Below, one piece after another: positions 22,469-29,635 of a stretch of DNA of 29,635 nucleotides. This stretch comes from CAZCGA01 sp964498075 (lineage in GTDB: Bacteria > Desulfobacterota > Binatia > HRBIN30), in contig CAZCGA010000077.1 of NCBI GenBank assembly GCA_964498075.1, positions 1-29,635 on the forward strand, written 5' to 3'. The position numbers and the translations under genes were made by a program. The notes under the pieces were generated by a model. That model saw only the letters and a program-made list of their open reading frames with translations. It was not told the DNA's origin and ran no database searches. Position 1 is the first letter of the stretch; each line of letters begins with the position of its first letter.

Positions 22469-24760
22469 TCACCGCATATTGTCGGCGACCAGCTCCATGA
22501 CGTCGAGCGCCTGCACCTTCTCTTCCATGTTCTTCGCCTTCAGGCCGTCGTCGATCATGGTCATACAATACGGGCAGGCGACGGCAACGGTGTCCGGATT
22601 GGTTTCCAGCAGCTGCTCGACGCGTCGGATGTTGACCCGCTTGGTCGGCTCCTCTTCCATCCACATGCGCCCGCCGCCGGCGCCGCAACACATACCGAAC
22701 TTGCGGTTGCGCTCCGGCTCCTTCAACTGCACGCCCGGGATCGCCTGCAGGATGTCGCGCGGCGCATCATAGACATCGTTGTAACGGCCGAGGTAGCAGG
22801 AGTCGTGATAGGTGATGCTCTTCGTCCCGTCGAGCTTGAAGTCGATCTTGCCGGCGGCGATGAGCTGCCGGACGAGCTCGGTGGCGTGCACCACCTCGAA
22901 GTTGCCGCCGAACTGCGGGTACTCGTTCTTCAGCGTGTTGAAGCAGTGTGGGCAGTTGGTGAGGATCTTCCGCACTTTGTAACCATTGAGCACCTCGACG
23001 CACATCTGCGCCATGGTCTGGAAGAGGTACTCGTTGCCGATGCGCCGTGCTGTTTCGCCGTTGCACATCTCTTCCTTGCCGAGTATGGCGAAGTCGACGC
23101 GGGCCTTCTGGAGGATCTTGGCGACTGCCTGCGTCGTCCGCTTGGCGCGATCGTCGAACGAGCCCGCGCAGCCGACGTAGTAGAGGTACTCGGCATCTGG
23201 TTTGTCGGCCAGCGTCGCAATGTCCAAACCTTCCGCCCAGGCGTCGCGCTGCGTTGCGTCGACGCCCCACGGGTTGCTCTGCGTCTCCATGCCCTTGAAG
23301 GTGCGCGTCAGCTCGGCCGGGAAGCGTGACTCCTCCTGTACGAGGTGCCGGCGCATGTCGACGATCTTGTCGACGTACTCGATCATCACCGGGCAAGCTT
23401 CCTCGCAGGCGCGGCACGTCGTGCACGCCCACAAGACCTCGTCGTGAATCAGGCGTTCGCCGACGACGTTCTCTCCCACGGTCGCCGCCTCGGCGCCGTC
23501 GCCCCCGGCGGGTTGCACCGCCAGCACCTGGCTCTCGTGCTCGTACAAGTAGTCGCGCAGGTTCAGCAGCAGCTGCCGCGGCGCCAGCTCCTTACCGCTC
23601 ATCGTGGCGGGACAGTGCGACGAGCAGCGGCCGCATTCGGTGCACGAGTACATGTCGAGGACTTGTTTCCAGGTGAATTGGTTGATGTAGGATGTCCCAA
23701 AGGTCGTGGCGTTCTCCAGGTCTTGCTTACTGAGCGCGCCGCGCGGCTCCGTCGCGACGATCTGAGTGATCTGATTCATCCTCGTGACGATGTCGCGGAT
23801 CCGGTCGGAGTTCTCGCGCGCGCGGTCGACCCACTCGGCTTCCTNNNNNNNNNNGCATTCGGTGCATGAGTACATGTCGAGCACTTGCTTCCAGGTAAAT
23901 TGATTGATGTAGGACGTGCCGAACGTCGTGGCGTTCTCGAGGTCCTGCTTGTTCAGCGCGCCCTTCGGCTCGGTCTTGATGAAGAATACGTTCGGCAGCG
24001 AGGTGATGATGTGGAAGTGCTTCGAGAGCGGCAGTAGGTTGAGGAACACCAAGATGACACAGTTGTGCAGCCACCAACCGAGGTCGCTGAGAAACTTCGC
24101 CGTGCCCGTGCCCATGCTGCCGAGCGCCATGCCGACCATGTGGCTGAAGGGCTGCCACGGCATCTCCGCTTGCACGTGCGGGTTGGAGGTGTCGTACACC
24201 ATGCGCCCGCCGTCGTAGAGCTGGCCACCGATCATGATGGAGCCGATCAGCATCAGGATGAGATACGCTTCCCAGTGCGACTGCCCCGCGAGGCGTTCTT
24301 CCGCCGGTTTGAAACCGTAGAGCCGCGCCGGATGCGAAACCCCCCAGCGATACAGTGCGACGCCGATGGCGATGAGCACCGCCACCTCCATGATGTCCTT
24401 CAGCAACAGATACGGACCGCCGAGCAGGCCGGGGGTGAACAGCGGCACGTAGAAGTCGGTGAAGAAGCCGCGGCCGAACATGGTGAGCACCTGGATCGCC
24501 AGGATGCTGAAGCCCCAGAAGATGAAAAAGTGCATCCAGCCGGCGGCCTGCTCGCTGATGCGCGTGCCGGAACGCGGCTCGCGTTGCACGAACTTCTTCT
24601 GCCCGAGGGCGTAGACCAGAACGGCCTGGATGCGCTCCGCGATCCGATCGAACCGCGGCACCGGCTTCACCTTGAGCAGCACCCCGAAGCGCCGGTACAT
24701 GGTGCGTCCGAAATATCCCAGCGCGACAACTATCAGAGCGCTGAAGATCAGCGTACTCAT
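22469..24760 (-). CDS. Membrane cytochrome b / Fe-S oxidoreductase (HdrD/GlpC-like), spans scaffold gap
   Basis: ATG 24760 (MSTLIFSALIVVALGYFGRTM) has GGAGG upstream. The N-terminal half is a NarI-like membrane domain with several helices (GWMHFFIFWGFSILAIQVL; IGVALYRWG; LMLIGSIMIGG). Next come two [4Fe-4S] motifs, CTECGRCSSHCP and CTTCRACEEACP. Two CCG-type cysteine domains follow: YYVGCAGS, NCPHCFNTL, YHDSCYLGRYN, GMCCGAGGGRMW and CPYCMTM. This architecture belongs to membrane-bound heterodisulfide-reductase-like proteins, some proposed to pass electrons from electron-transfer flavoprotein to menaquinone. The role here is inferred. The frame crosses ten Ns at 23845-23854 and repeats one 39-residue segment on both sides. 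The 763-residue reading is therefore an assembly product, and the true middle is unknown. Confidence 0.8.
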   Translation of the reverse strand: MSTLIFSALIVVALGYFGRTMYRRFGVLLKVKPVPRFDRIAERIQAVLVYALGQKKFVQREPRSGTRISEQAAGWMHFFIFWGFSILAIQVLTMFGRGFFTDFYVPLFTPGLLGGPYLLLKDIMEVAVLIAIGVALYRWGVSHPARLYGFKPAEERLAGQSHWEAYLILMLIGSIMIGGQLYDGGRMVYDTSNPHVQAEMPWQPFSHMVGMALGSMGTGTAKFLSDLGWWLHNCVILVFLNLLPLSKHFHIITSLPNVFFIKTEPKGALNKQDLENATTFGTSYINQFTWKQVLDMYSCTECXXXXEAEWVDRARENSDRIRDIVTRMNQITQIVATEPRGALSKQDLENATTFGTSYINQFTWKQVLDMYSCTECGRCSSHCPATMSGKELAPRQLLLNLRDYLYEHESQVLAVQPAGGDGAEAATVGENVVGERLIHDEVLWACTTCRACEEACPVMIEYVDKIVDMRRHLVQEESRFPAELTRTFKGMETQSNPWGVDATQRDAWAEGLDIATLADKPDAEYLYYVGCAGSFDDRAKRTTQAVAKILQKARVDFAILGKEEMCNGETARRIGNEYLFQTMAQMCVEVLNGYKVRKILTNCPHCFNTLKNEYPQFGGNFEVVHATELVRQLIAAGKIDFKLDGTKSITYHDSCYLGRYNDVYDAPRDILQAIPGVQLKEPERNRKFGMCCGAGGGRMWMEEEPTKRVNIRRVEQLLETNPDTVAVACPYCMTMIDDGLKAKNMEEKVQALDVMELVADNMR
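23633..23752 (-). repeat. Copy 1 of a 120-bp segment flanking the scaffold gap
   Basis: It encodes EPRGALSKQDLENATTFG through DMYSCTEC and continues into the intact Fe-S region. Against copy 2 (23855-23974) I count about 18 differences in 120 bases but only two amino-acid changes, with no indel. Upstream of the TEP residues the two copies are unrelated. Confidence 0.85.
23845..23854. other. Scaffold gap (10 Ns)
   Basis: These are ten unknown bases joining two contigs inside the Fe-S oxidoreductase gene. Both contig ends carry a diverged copy of the same 120 bases, so the join may be wrong. Confidence 0.99.
23855..23974 (-). repeat. Copy 2 of the 120-bp segment flanking the scaffold gap
   Basis: It encodes EPKGALNKQDLENATTFG through DMYSCTEC and is cut off by the gap. 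It joins naturally to the membrane domain (PNVFFIKTEPKG), so this copy is in native context on its upstream side. Confidence 0.85.
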
Positions 24761-24805
24761 TGGCAGACCTCCAAGAGTGAACGATGCGCCATTGGATCGA
24801 GTCCT

Positions 24806-25300
24806 ATGGGAAGTAAGGTGCCATTTCAAGGCAGCCGGCGGCGCCGGCACACGGTCTTATCGCACCGAGAAGCGGCGCTGATTTTGGGTTGCGGGTTGCT
24901 CGCCGCGTGCACACGGCAGCCGCAGGTAGTGATCCATGCCGCCAAGGGATTGGCGACGGTCAGCGTGGAAGTGGCGGACACGCCGGACAGCCGTGCGCAC
25001 GGGCTGATGTATCGCAACGACCTCGGCGCGGACGCCGGCATGCTGTTCATCTTTCCCACCGAGGCGCAGCAGAGCTTCTGGATGAAGAACACGCCGTTGC
25101 CGCTCGATATGGTCTTCATCGGCAGCAACCGGCACATCGCCGGCATCGTTGCGGACACCCGCCCGTTCACCACCAATCCTCAGGGAGTAACGGCCCCGTC
25201 GCAGTACGTGCTCGAAGTGCACGCCGGGTTCTGCGCCAAGCACGGCATCGGCGTCGGTAACGCGGTTGATTTCGCGCGCGTGCCCGGTACTGCGAACTGA
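24806..25300 (+). CDS. DUF192 family lipoprotein
   Basis: This 164-residue protein starts at ATG 24806, 45 bases from the divergent Fe-S oxidoreductase start. The N-terminus has basic residues, a hydrophobic stretch and the lipobox LLAAC (cysteine at about residue 35). The DUF192 core follows: VSVEVADTPDSRAHGLMYR, GMLFIFP, FWMKNTPLPLDMVFIG, and YVLEVHAGFCAKHGI. DUF192 is a small beta-barrel of unknown biochemical role found in many exported proteins. The start is not certain, because no strong ribosome site is visible. Confidence 0.88.
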   Translation: MGSKVPFQGSRRRRHTVLSHREAALILGCGLLAACTRQPQVVIHAAKGLATVSVEVADTPDSRAHGLMYRNDLGADAGMLFIFPTEAQQSFWMKNTPLPLDMVFIGSNRHIAGIVADTRPFTTNPQGVTAPSQYVLEVHAGFCAKHGIGVGNAVDFARVPGTAN

Positions 25301-25326
25301 GCCCATCGATGTCGGTCAAGATGGGC
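25301..25326. terminator. Hairpin immediately after the DUF192 stop
   Basis: GCCCATC and GATGGGC form a seven-base stem with a 12-base loop directly after TGA. No T-tract follows. A second nested stem-loop (CACTCT...GGCGCC-GGCGCC...AGAGTG, 25341-25383) lies ahead of the next gene and could be its leader structure. Confidence 0.4.
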
Positions 25327-25445
25327 GGCTGCCAAGAGCGCACTCTTCGAGACGGCGCCAGACGAAGGCGCCTCCTCAGAGTGAACGGAGAGAAGCTCCG
25401 CCGATACAAGATGCGAACCGATCGCCCTGAGTGACGGAGGACGAG

Positions 25446-26309
25446 ATGATACTCGAACAGCTACTCCCGTTACTCGGATCGTTCCGTAAGCAGGTGGTGT
25501 TGGTGACCGGCGCGTCCAGCGGCATTGGGAAGGAAGTGGTGCTGAGCTTTGCGCGGCAGGGTGCGAAGCTGGCGCTGGCGGCGCGACGGCGCGAGCTGTT
25601 GGGCGAGGTCGCGCAGGCCGTGCGTGACACGGGCAGCGAGGTGCTCGTCGTACCCACTGACGTCACCGCGCCGCGTGCGGCGCGGGCCGCGGTCGCCAAG
25701 GTGTATCGCAAGTGGGGGCGCCTCGACATTCTCGTCAACAATGCCGGCATCATGATTCCGAGCCCGGTCGAAGCGCTGCAGCCGAAGGATCTCGAGGCGA
25801 TGCTGCGCGTCAACGTCTTCGGCGCGCTCTCCATGATGCAGGCGGTGCTGCCGTTGATGCGACGTCAGGAGCGCGGATCGATCATCAACGTCGCCTCGCT
25901 GGCCGGGCGGCGCGGCGTGTCGCCGCTGGGCGGCTACTGCGCGACGAAGTTCGCGCTGGTCGGACTCACGGAAGCGCTGCGCACGGAGCTCGATCCGGCG
26001 CAGATTCACCTCGGGCTGGTCATGCCGGGCGTGGTCGACACGCCAATGGCGCGCAGCATCGATCAAGATGAGACGTGGCCGGCGATGCTCAACATGCCGC
26101 CGGAGTGGGTGGCCGCTGCCGTGCTGCTCGCCGTTCGCTTTCGCTTGCGCGAGATCTCGGTGCCGCCCGGAGCGGCGACCATGGAGGTGTTGGCGGCGCT
26201 GACCCCGGGGATCAGCGACACCCTGATCCGCTGGGGAACAGCTGCCAGCCGGCTGCTCGCCCGCAGGACATCGGCAAAGCCCGCGCGTCGCGACACGAAG
26301 ACACGGTGA
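25446..26309 (+). CDS. Short-chain dehydrogenase/reductase
   Basis: ATG 25446 has GGAGG five bases upstream, preferred over GTG 25431. The 287-residue protein is a classical SDR: VVLVTGASSGIGKEV (TGxxxGIG), Asp in VPTDVT, NNAGIM, catalytic Ser in IINVASLAGRRG, and Tyr/Lys in YCATKFA. The motif VMPGVVDTPM follows. A C-terminal extension (VLLAVRFRLREISVPPGA onward) resembles DltE/YqjQ-type SDRs and is Arg-rich at the end. It uses NAD(P)H, and the substrate is unknown. It is intact, unlike the truncated SDR at 1496-1675, and has a different glycine-motif sequence, so it is not its missing half. Confidence 0.9.
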   Translation: MILEQLLPLLGSFRKQVVLVTGASSGIGKEVVLSFARQGAKLALAARRRELLGEVAQAVRDTGSEVLVVPTDVTAPRAARAAVAKVYRKWGRLDILVNNAGIMIPSPVEALQPKDLEAMLRVNVFGALSMMQAVLPLMRRQERGSIINVASLAGRRGVSPLGGYCATKFALVGLTEALRTELDPAQIHLGLVMPGVVDTPMARSIDQDETWPAMLNMPPEWVAAAVLLAVRFRLREISVPPGAATMEVLAALTPGISDTLIRWGTAASRLLARRTSAKPARRDTKTR

Positions 26310-26361
26310 GCCGCGTCGGGCTACGGCGTCCCAATACGCCACGCACCTGTAGGCCTGAGCC

Positions 26362-26385
26362 CGCCGAGAGAACTTTCACTCGGCG
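26362..26385. terminator. Hairpin between convergent SDR and NicO genes
   Basis: CGCCGAG and CTCGGCG form a perfect seven-base stem with a ten-base loop. It lies about 50 bases past the SDR stop and 17 before the end of the opposing gene. It is a plausible shared terminator without a strong T-run. Confidence 0.5.
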
Positions 26386-26401
26386 TGGAGCAGGCGTCGC
26401 C

Positions 26402-27133
26402 TCACAAAAACAGCCCGTTCACGAACCCGATCTCGTAGGCCATGAACAGGCCGAGGCCGAGGCTGAAGACACCGGCGAGCGCTCGGACGGTGACGTGGGC
26501 GCGGGTGAAGTAGTTGGCGGTGAGATGAACGGGCAGGCTCACCAGCGCGCTCATGCCGAGCATCCCGCCGATCGAGCCTAGGCCGAACACGGCGATGTAG
26601 GCGAACCCGACGAGCGGCGACGGGATCGTCGAGAGCACTACCAGCATCAGCGCGGCGCTGCCGGCCAGCCCGTGCACCATGCCGACGAGCAGCGGGCGGG
26701 CGCTCAACCGGAAACCGTGGTGCGTCTCCGGCATCGGCTCCGGCGACCCGTCATGCAGGTGTGGATGCACGTGCACGCGGCCGCCGTGCTCATGCGCGTG
26801 CACGTGCAGCTGGGCGCCGCGTGCCAGCTTGCGCAGCGCGTTGACGCCCAGCCCGATGAGCATGAGCGCCACGCCGAGCTCGAGCACCCGCGCCGTGTGC
26901 TCGCTAATCGCGACGTGCAGCAGAATCACCGCCACGCCGGCAACCAGCAGTGCAATGGTGTGCCCCAGTCCCCACAACGCTCCGACCAGCGACGCGCTCC
27001 ACAGACTCTTGCGCTCGCTGACGATGGTGGAGACGGCGGCGAGATGGTCCGCCTCGAGCGCGTGCCTGAGCCCGAACAGGAGGCCGACGCCGAGCAACGA
27101 CATCGTGGACAGCATCGGCCTACTATGGATCAT
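26402..27133 (-). CDS. NicO/UreH-type nickel-cobalt permease
   Basis: This 243-residue membrane protein has about six hydrophobic segments. Helix I carries FGLRHALEADHLAAVSTIV, the HAxxxDH metal signature of the NiCoT/UreH/HupE-like group. GALWGLGHTIALL provides a second His. A central loop is packed with histidines (LHVHAHEHGGRVHVHPHLHD), likely a cytosolic metal-binding loop. It probably moves nickel or cobalt across the inner membrane, and direction is uncertain. The start may be ATG 27133 or 27115; neither has a strong ribosome site. It is divergent from the ECF sigma gene, and metal handling fits the RND pump further on. Confidence 0.88.
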   Translation of the reverse strand: MIHSRPMLSTMSLLGVGLLFGLRHALEADHLAAVSTIVSERKSLWSASLVGALWGLGHTIALLVAGVAVILLHVAISEHTARVLELGVALMLIGLGVNALRKLARGAQLHVHAHEHGGRVHVHPHLHDGSPEPMPETHHGFRLSARPLLVGMVHGLAGSAALMLVVLSTIPSPLVGFAYIAVFGLGSIGGMLGMSALVSLPVHLTANYFTRAHVTVRALAGVFSLGLGLFMAYEIGFVNGLFL

Positions 27134-27252
27134 GCCGGCGTGGTAGTAAACGTACCTCGCATGGCTTCACGCACCCACCGCCGCGTTGCCCCCATCCAAC
27201 GGCCAGGTGGCTGCGTATTGAGTGTGGCAACGGCGGATCGAGCTCGCGGATC

Positions 27253-27804
27253 GTGGTAGAGACCAACCAACTCGTCACCGCCTTGTGCCGGCGTGAGCCG
27301 GCGGCGCTGGCGCAACTGTACGACCGATACGGGGACGCGGTGTATGCCCTGGCGTTGCGCATGACCCGCGACGCCGGCGCGGCGGAAGAAATCAGTCTGG
27401 ATGCGTTCATGCAGCTCTGGCAACAAGCCGATCGTTTCAACGCGCACCACGGGTCGCTGCAGAGCTGGCTGTTCACCATGGTACGCAACCGCGCCATCGA
27501 CCGCATGCGCGCCGCGCAAGCCGCCAAGCGCACGTTCGTCGAGGATGCAGCCGCGGAGAACCGCACGCCGCAGCCCGACGATGTGGCGGAGCTCGCGGAA
27601 CGACGGCAGCTCGTCCGCCAGGCCATCGCCCAACTCTCGGCGCCGCAACGCGCTGCGCTCGAGCTCGCCTACTACGAGGGCTTGTCGCACTCGCAGATCG
27701 CGGCGCGCCTGGGCGAGCCGCTCGGGACGGTGAAAGCCCGCCTCCGCCAAGCCATGCAGGTCCTGCGCAAAGCCCTGGCACCGCTCCTGGCGAGCTCAGC
27801 ATGA
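27253..27804 (+). CDS. ECF sigma factor
   Basis: This 183-residue RNA polymerase sigma factor starts at GTG 27253. Region 2 is visible as LAQLYDRYGDAVYALALRMT, EEISLDAFMQLWQQ and SLQSWLFTMVRNRAIDRMR. Region 4 follows as LSAPQRAALELAYYEGLSHS, then QIAARLGEPLGTVKARLRQA. It lacks long extensions, as usual for SigK/ECF19-like factors paired with RskA-type anti-sigma proteins. The next gene overlaps by four bases (ATGA) and encodes that anti-sigma factor. Autoregulation is likely, but I cannot pick out the promoter in the 119-base divergent gap. Confidence 0.92.
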   Translation: MVETNQLVTALCRREPAALAQLYDRYGDAVYALALRMTRDAGAAEEISLDAFMQLWQQADRFNAHHGSLQSWLFTMVRNRAIDRMRAAQAAKRTFVEDAAAENRTPQPDDVAELAERRQLVRQAIAQLSAPQRAALELAYYEGLSHSQIAARLGEPLGTVKARLRQAMQVLRKALAPLLASSA

Positions 27805-28634
27805 CGCACGAAGAGATCCAGTCTGATCTACCGCTGCTGGCGCTGGGCACGCTGGATCCCGGCGAGCAGCGGGACGTCGAAGCGCACCTCGCCGGCGGTT
27901 GCGCCGCGTGTCAGCGCGACCTGGAAAAGTGGTACGAGGTCGTGAGTGCGCTGCCGCTACAAGCGGATGAGGTTGCGCCATCGCACCTCAGACCGAAGCT
28001 GCTGCAGCGGCTGCAGGCGCCGATGCGCCCGGGACAAGTGATCCCGCTGCGCCGCCAGTGGGCCCTGCCGCTCGCCGCTGCCGCCTCGTTGCTGGTGGTG
28101 ATCGGTGGCCTGCTCGGGCTGCGGCTGCAGACGGCACTCCACGAGCAACAGCAACTGGTGGCGGACTTACGCAGCGAGCTGGACGGCGCGGCCAGCAACT
28201 ACCAGCGTTTGGCGCAGACGCTCGCAGAAAAGGACAGGGACGTCACGGCGCTACGTGCCGCGCTGGCAGCGGCGCAGGACGCCGTCGCCGTGCTCCAACG
28301 ACCGGGGCTGCAGTTGGTGCGGCTCAAGCAGACTCCCGACGCGCAGCCGGCCGAGGCACACGCGTTGATCAGCACGGAAAGCCACCGCGCACTGTTCTAT
28401 GCGTTCGACCTGCCGCCGGTGCCGGCGGACAAAACCTACGAGCTGTGGTGGATCACGGAGAAGGAAGGGCCGGTCAATGCGGGCCTGTTCCTGCCGGACC
28501 AGAACCGCGTTGGCCGCGTTGAGGCGGCCGTGCCGGCCGGGGTCGGCACCATCAAAGCCGCCGCCGTCACCATCGAGCCCGCCAGCGGCCTTCCCAAGCC
28601 CACCGGCCCGATGGTCCTGCTCGGGAACTTGTGA
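27801..28634 (+). CDS. Zinc-type membrane anti-sigma factor (RskA-like)
   Basis: ATG 27801 lies in the ATGA overlap with the sigma gene. The 277-residue protein begins with an anti-sigma domain carrying HxxxCxxC in EAHLAGGCAACQRDL (about residues 28-39). One transmembrane helix (WALPLAAAASLLVVIGGLLG, about 86-106) and a coiled-coil stretch (about 110-160, QQQLVADLRSELDG, AEKDRDVTALRAALAAAQ) follow. An RskA C-terminal sensory domain is next (FYAFDLPPVPADKTYELWWI, then GPVNAGLF and IKAAAVTIEPASG). It holds the sigma factor at the membrane until a periplasmic signal triggers release or proteolysis. The signal is unknown. Confidence 0.92.
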   Translation: MTHEEIQSDLPLLALGTLDPGEQRDVEAHLAGGCAACQRDLEKWYEVVSALPLQADEVAPSHLRPKLLQRLQAPMRPGQVIPLRRQWALPLAAAASLLVVIGGLLGLRLQTALHEQQQLVADLRSELDGAASNYQRLAQTLAEKDRDVTALRAALAAAQDAVAVLQRPGLQLVRLKQTPDAQPAEAHALISTESHRALFYAFDLPPVPADKTYELWWITEKEGPVNAGLFLPDQNRVGRVEAAVPAGVGTIKAAAVTIEPASGLPKPTGPMVLLGNL

Positions 28635-28641
28635 CCGCAGA

Positions 28642-28660
28642 CACCGGCCGGAGGCCGGTG
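28642..28660. terminator. Hairpin after the anti-sigma gene
   Basis: CACCGGCC-GGA-GGCCGGTG is a perfect eight-base stem starting eight bases after the stop. It may terminate the sigma/anti-sigma operon. It also forms the left outer edge of the nested palindrome that follows. Confidence 0.5.
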
Positions 28661-28672
28661 CCACCCTCTCTG

Positions 28673-28863
28673 CCCGGATTCTTCATGAACCACAGGCGCC
28701 CCCCTCGATACGGAGCCCAGAAGATGGGCTCCTACTCGGGGCGAACGGGTCTGTGTTTGAACGTACAGAGTGTGCTCCGTTCGTGCCGAGTAGCCGCCCT
28801 CTTTTGGCGGCGTATCGAGGCACCTCTCTGCGACTCGTGCCCGTAGTTTGTGAATTATCCGGG
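28673..28863. repeat. Long nested imperfect palindrome (REPIN/MITE-like)
   Basis: Left arm: CCCGGATTCTTCATGAA (from 28673), then CCTCGATACG at 28703, a side hairpin GAGCCCAGAAGATGGGCTC, then TACTCGGGGCGAACGG to 28748. The right arm is the reverse complement order: CCGTTCGTGCCGAGTA from 28777, a different side hairpin CCGCCCTCTTTTGGCGG, CGTATCGAGG to 28820, and finally TTCACAAAC/ATCCGGG-like sequence to 28863. The 28-base centre is unpaired. The two hairpins differ in sequence but keep their position. Related gcgaacgg-ended motifs are widespread intergenic repeats in bacteria. It lies between convergent genes. Confidence 0.75.
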
Positions 28864-28875
28864 TTTGGCTCCTGA

Positions 28876-29635
28876 TCAGAACGGTGGCACAGGCGTCTCG
28901 CCGGTGCGGGTGTGCCGCGCGTACCACACCGGCACGACGAACAGGTTGAGCCACGTTGACGTCACCAGCCCGCCGACGATGACCAGCGCCATGGGCTGCT
29001 CGATCTCTCCACCGGCGCGGCCGCCGAGCGCGAGCAGCGGCAGCAGCGCGATGCCGGTCACCAGTGCGGTCATCAGGATGGGCGCGAGACGGTTGGCCGC
29101 AGCGGCGGCAAGCTCCGAGTGATTGAGGGCGCGGCCGCGCTCGCGCTCGACGTGGCGGAAATGGGCGATGAGCACGATGCCGTTGCGAATGGTGATTCCG
29201 AAGACGGTGACGAAACCCACGATCGCTCCGAGCGAGAGCCGGCCATTCGCCCCGAGGAGCACAGCGGCGAGACCGCCGACGAAGGCCAGCGGCACGTTGA
29301 CCATGGTCAGCGCAGCCAGGCGCGTCGAGCCGAAGTCGAACACCAGCAGCGCGAAGATGCCGAGCAGCGCCAGCGCCCCCAAGCCGAGCAGCCGCTGGCG
29401 TGCGGCGCGCGCCGCGGCGTACTCGCCGCCGACCTCCGCATAGACGCCGAACGGCAGCGGCGTGCGCTGCACGACCTGCTCGACCGCGCGCGCCACGGAC
29501 TGCAACGGCCGGCCCTGCGCATCGAGGCGCACGACCATGGTGCGCACGCCGTCCTCGTGCGTGATGGCGCTGCGCAGCGGCGCCACGTCGACGTCGGCCA
29601 CGGCGCCCAACGGGATGATGCTCCCTGCCGCGGTC
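28876..29635 (-). CDS. CzcA/CusA-type RND efflux pump, C-terminal part (5' end outside window)
   Basis: This is the final 250 or so residues of a protein of about 1030; the frame is open to the window edge. The end of the porter domain (GAVADVDVAPLRSAI; LPFGVYAEVGGEY) precedes the last transmembrane bundle: LLGLGALALLGIFALLVFDF, VPLAFVGGLAAVLL, VGFVTVFGITIRNGIVLIAH, LAPILMTALVTGIALLPL and ALVIVGGLVTSTWLNLFVVP. The GFVTVFGITIRNGI stretch is characteristic of heavy-metal (HME) RND pumps, which expel copper, silver, cobalt, zinc or cadmium with a membrane-fusion protein and outer-membrane channel. Partners would lie beyond the window. The last residues after WYARHTR (TGETPVPPF) come from a repeat sequence rather than the family. 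Confidence 0.88.
   Translation of the reverse strand, partial: TAAGSIIPLGAVADVDVAPLRSAITHEDGVRTMVVRLDAQGRPLQSVARAVEQVVQRTPLPFGVYAEVGGEYAAARAARQRLLGLGALALLGIFALLVFDFGSTRLAALTMVNVPLAFVGGLAAVLLGANGRLSLGAIVGFVTVFGITIRNGIVLIAHFRHVERERGRALNHSELAAAAANRLAPILMTALVTGIALLPLLALGGRAGGEIEQPMALVIVGGLVTSTWLNLFVVPVWYARHTRTGETPVPPF

Noticed and set aside
24065..24805. Plus-strand extension upstream of the DUF192 lipoprotein
   Set aside because: It runs antisense through the membrane domain of the Fe-S oxidoreductase. The lipobox and hydrophobic segment place the real start near 24806.

Overview
The window is GC-rich (roughly 65%) DNA from an uncultivated Gram-negative bacterium. The evidence for that is lipoprotein signals, an RND pump, an ECF sigma/anti-sigma pair, a membrane Fe-S oxidoreductase and very Cys-rich secreted repeat proteins. 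The gene set would fit a Binatota, Desulfobacterota or Myxococcota-like lineage, but that is an inference from gene content, not a placement. A 10-base N gap at 23845-23854 shows this is a scaffolded draft, probably metagenomic.

Layout. (1) 1-1495 looks like accessory DNA: the end of a HAF-repeat protein, a decayed tyrosine-integrase C-terminus, and an overlapping pair of small unknown genes. It abuts a short-chain dehydrogenase cut off after about 59 codons. (2) 1496-5137, minus strand: a ferritin-like di-iron protein, a DUF3604 protein interrupted by a one-base frameshift, and the dehydrogenase stump, which starts inside the DUF3604 stop codon. (3) 5378-12594, minus strand: a secreted-protein island. 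It holds a 1330-aa protein with about 13 eight-cysteine repeats, a 323-aa protein with the same C-terminal module (both end in YREK), a broken third copy of that module, and a 532-aa predicted beta-helix protein. The 323-aa and beta-helix genes share a conserved 5' leader of about 105 bases. (4) 12655-20435: a GH38 alpha-mannosidase, an S9 prolyl-oligopeptidase-like peptidase, an M48 lipoprotein metalloprotease and an M20 peptidase. (5) 20504-22338: a CopG/BrnT-like toxin-antitoxin pair, the stump of a HerA/DUF853 ATPase with an internal deletion, and a creatininase-family amidohydrolase. (6) 22469-24760: a cytochrome b/Fe-S oxidoreductase crossing the scaffold gap, flanked there by two non-identical copies of the same 120 bases. 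(7) 24806-29635: a DUF192 lipoprotein, a complete short-chain dehydrogenase, a NicO/UreH-type metal permease, an ECF sigma factor with its zinc anti-sigma factor, a long nested palindrome, and the C-terminal end of a CzcA/CusA-type RND pump.

How they fit together. Most blocks are ordinary cell-envelope, catabolic and metal-handling genes. The most novel block is 5378-12594. A shared C-terminal module, a shared leader, secretion signals and a degenerate extra copy suggest a family of surface or extracellular proteins that spreads by local duplication. Gene remnants at 600-780, 1496-1675, 10529-10774 and 21198-21360 show repeated insertion and deletion in this region.
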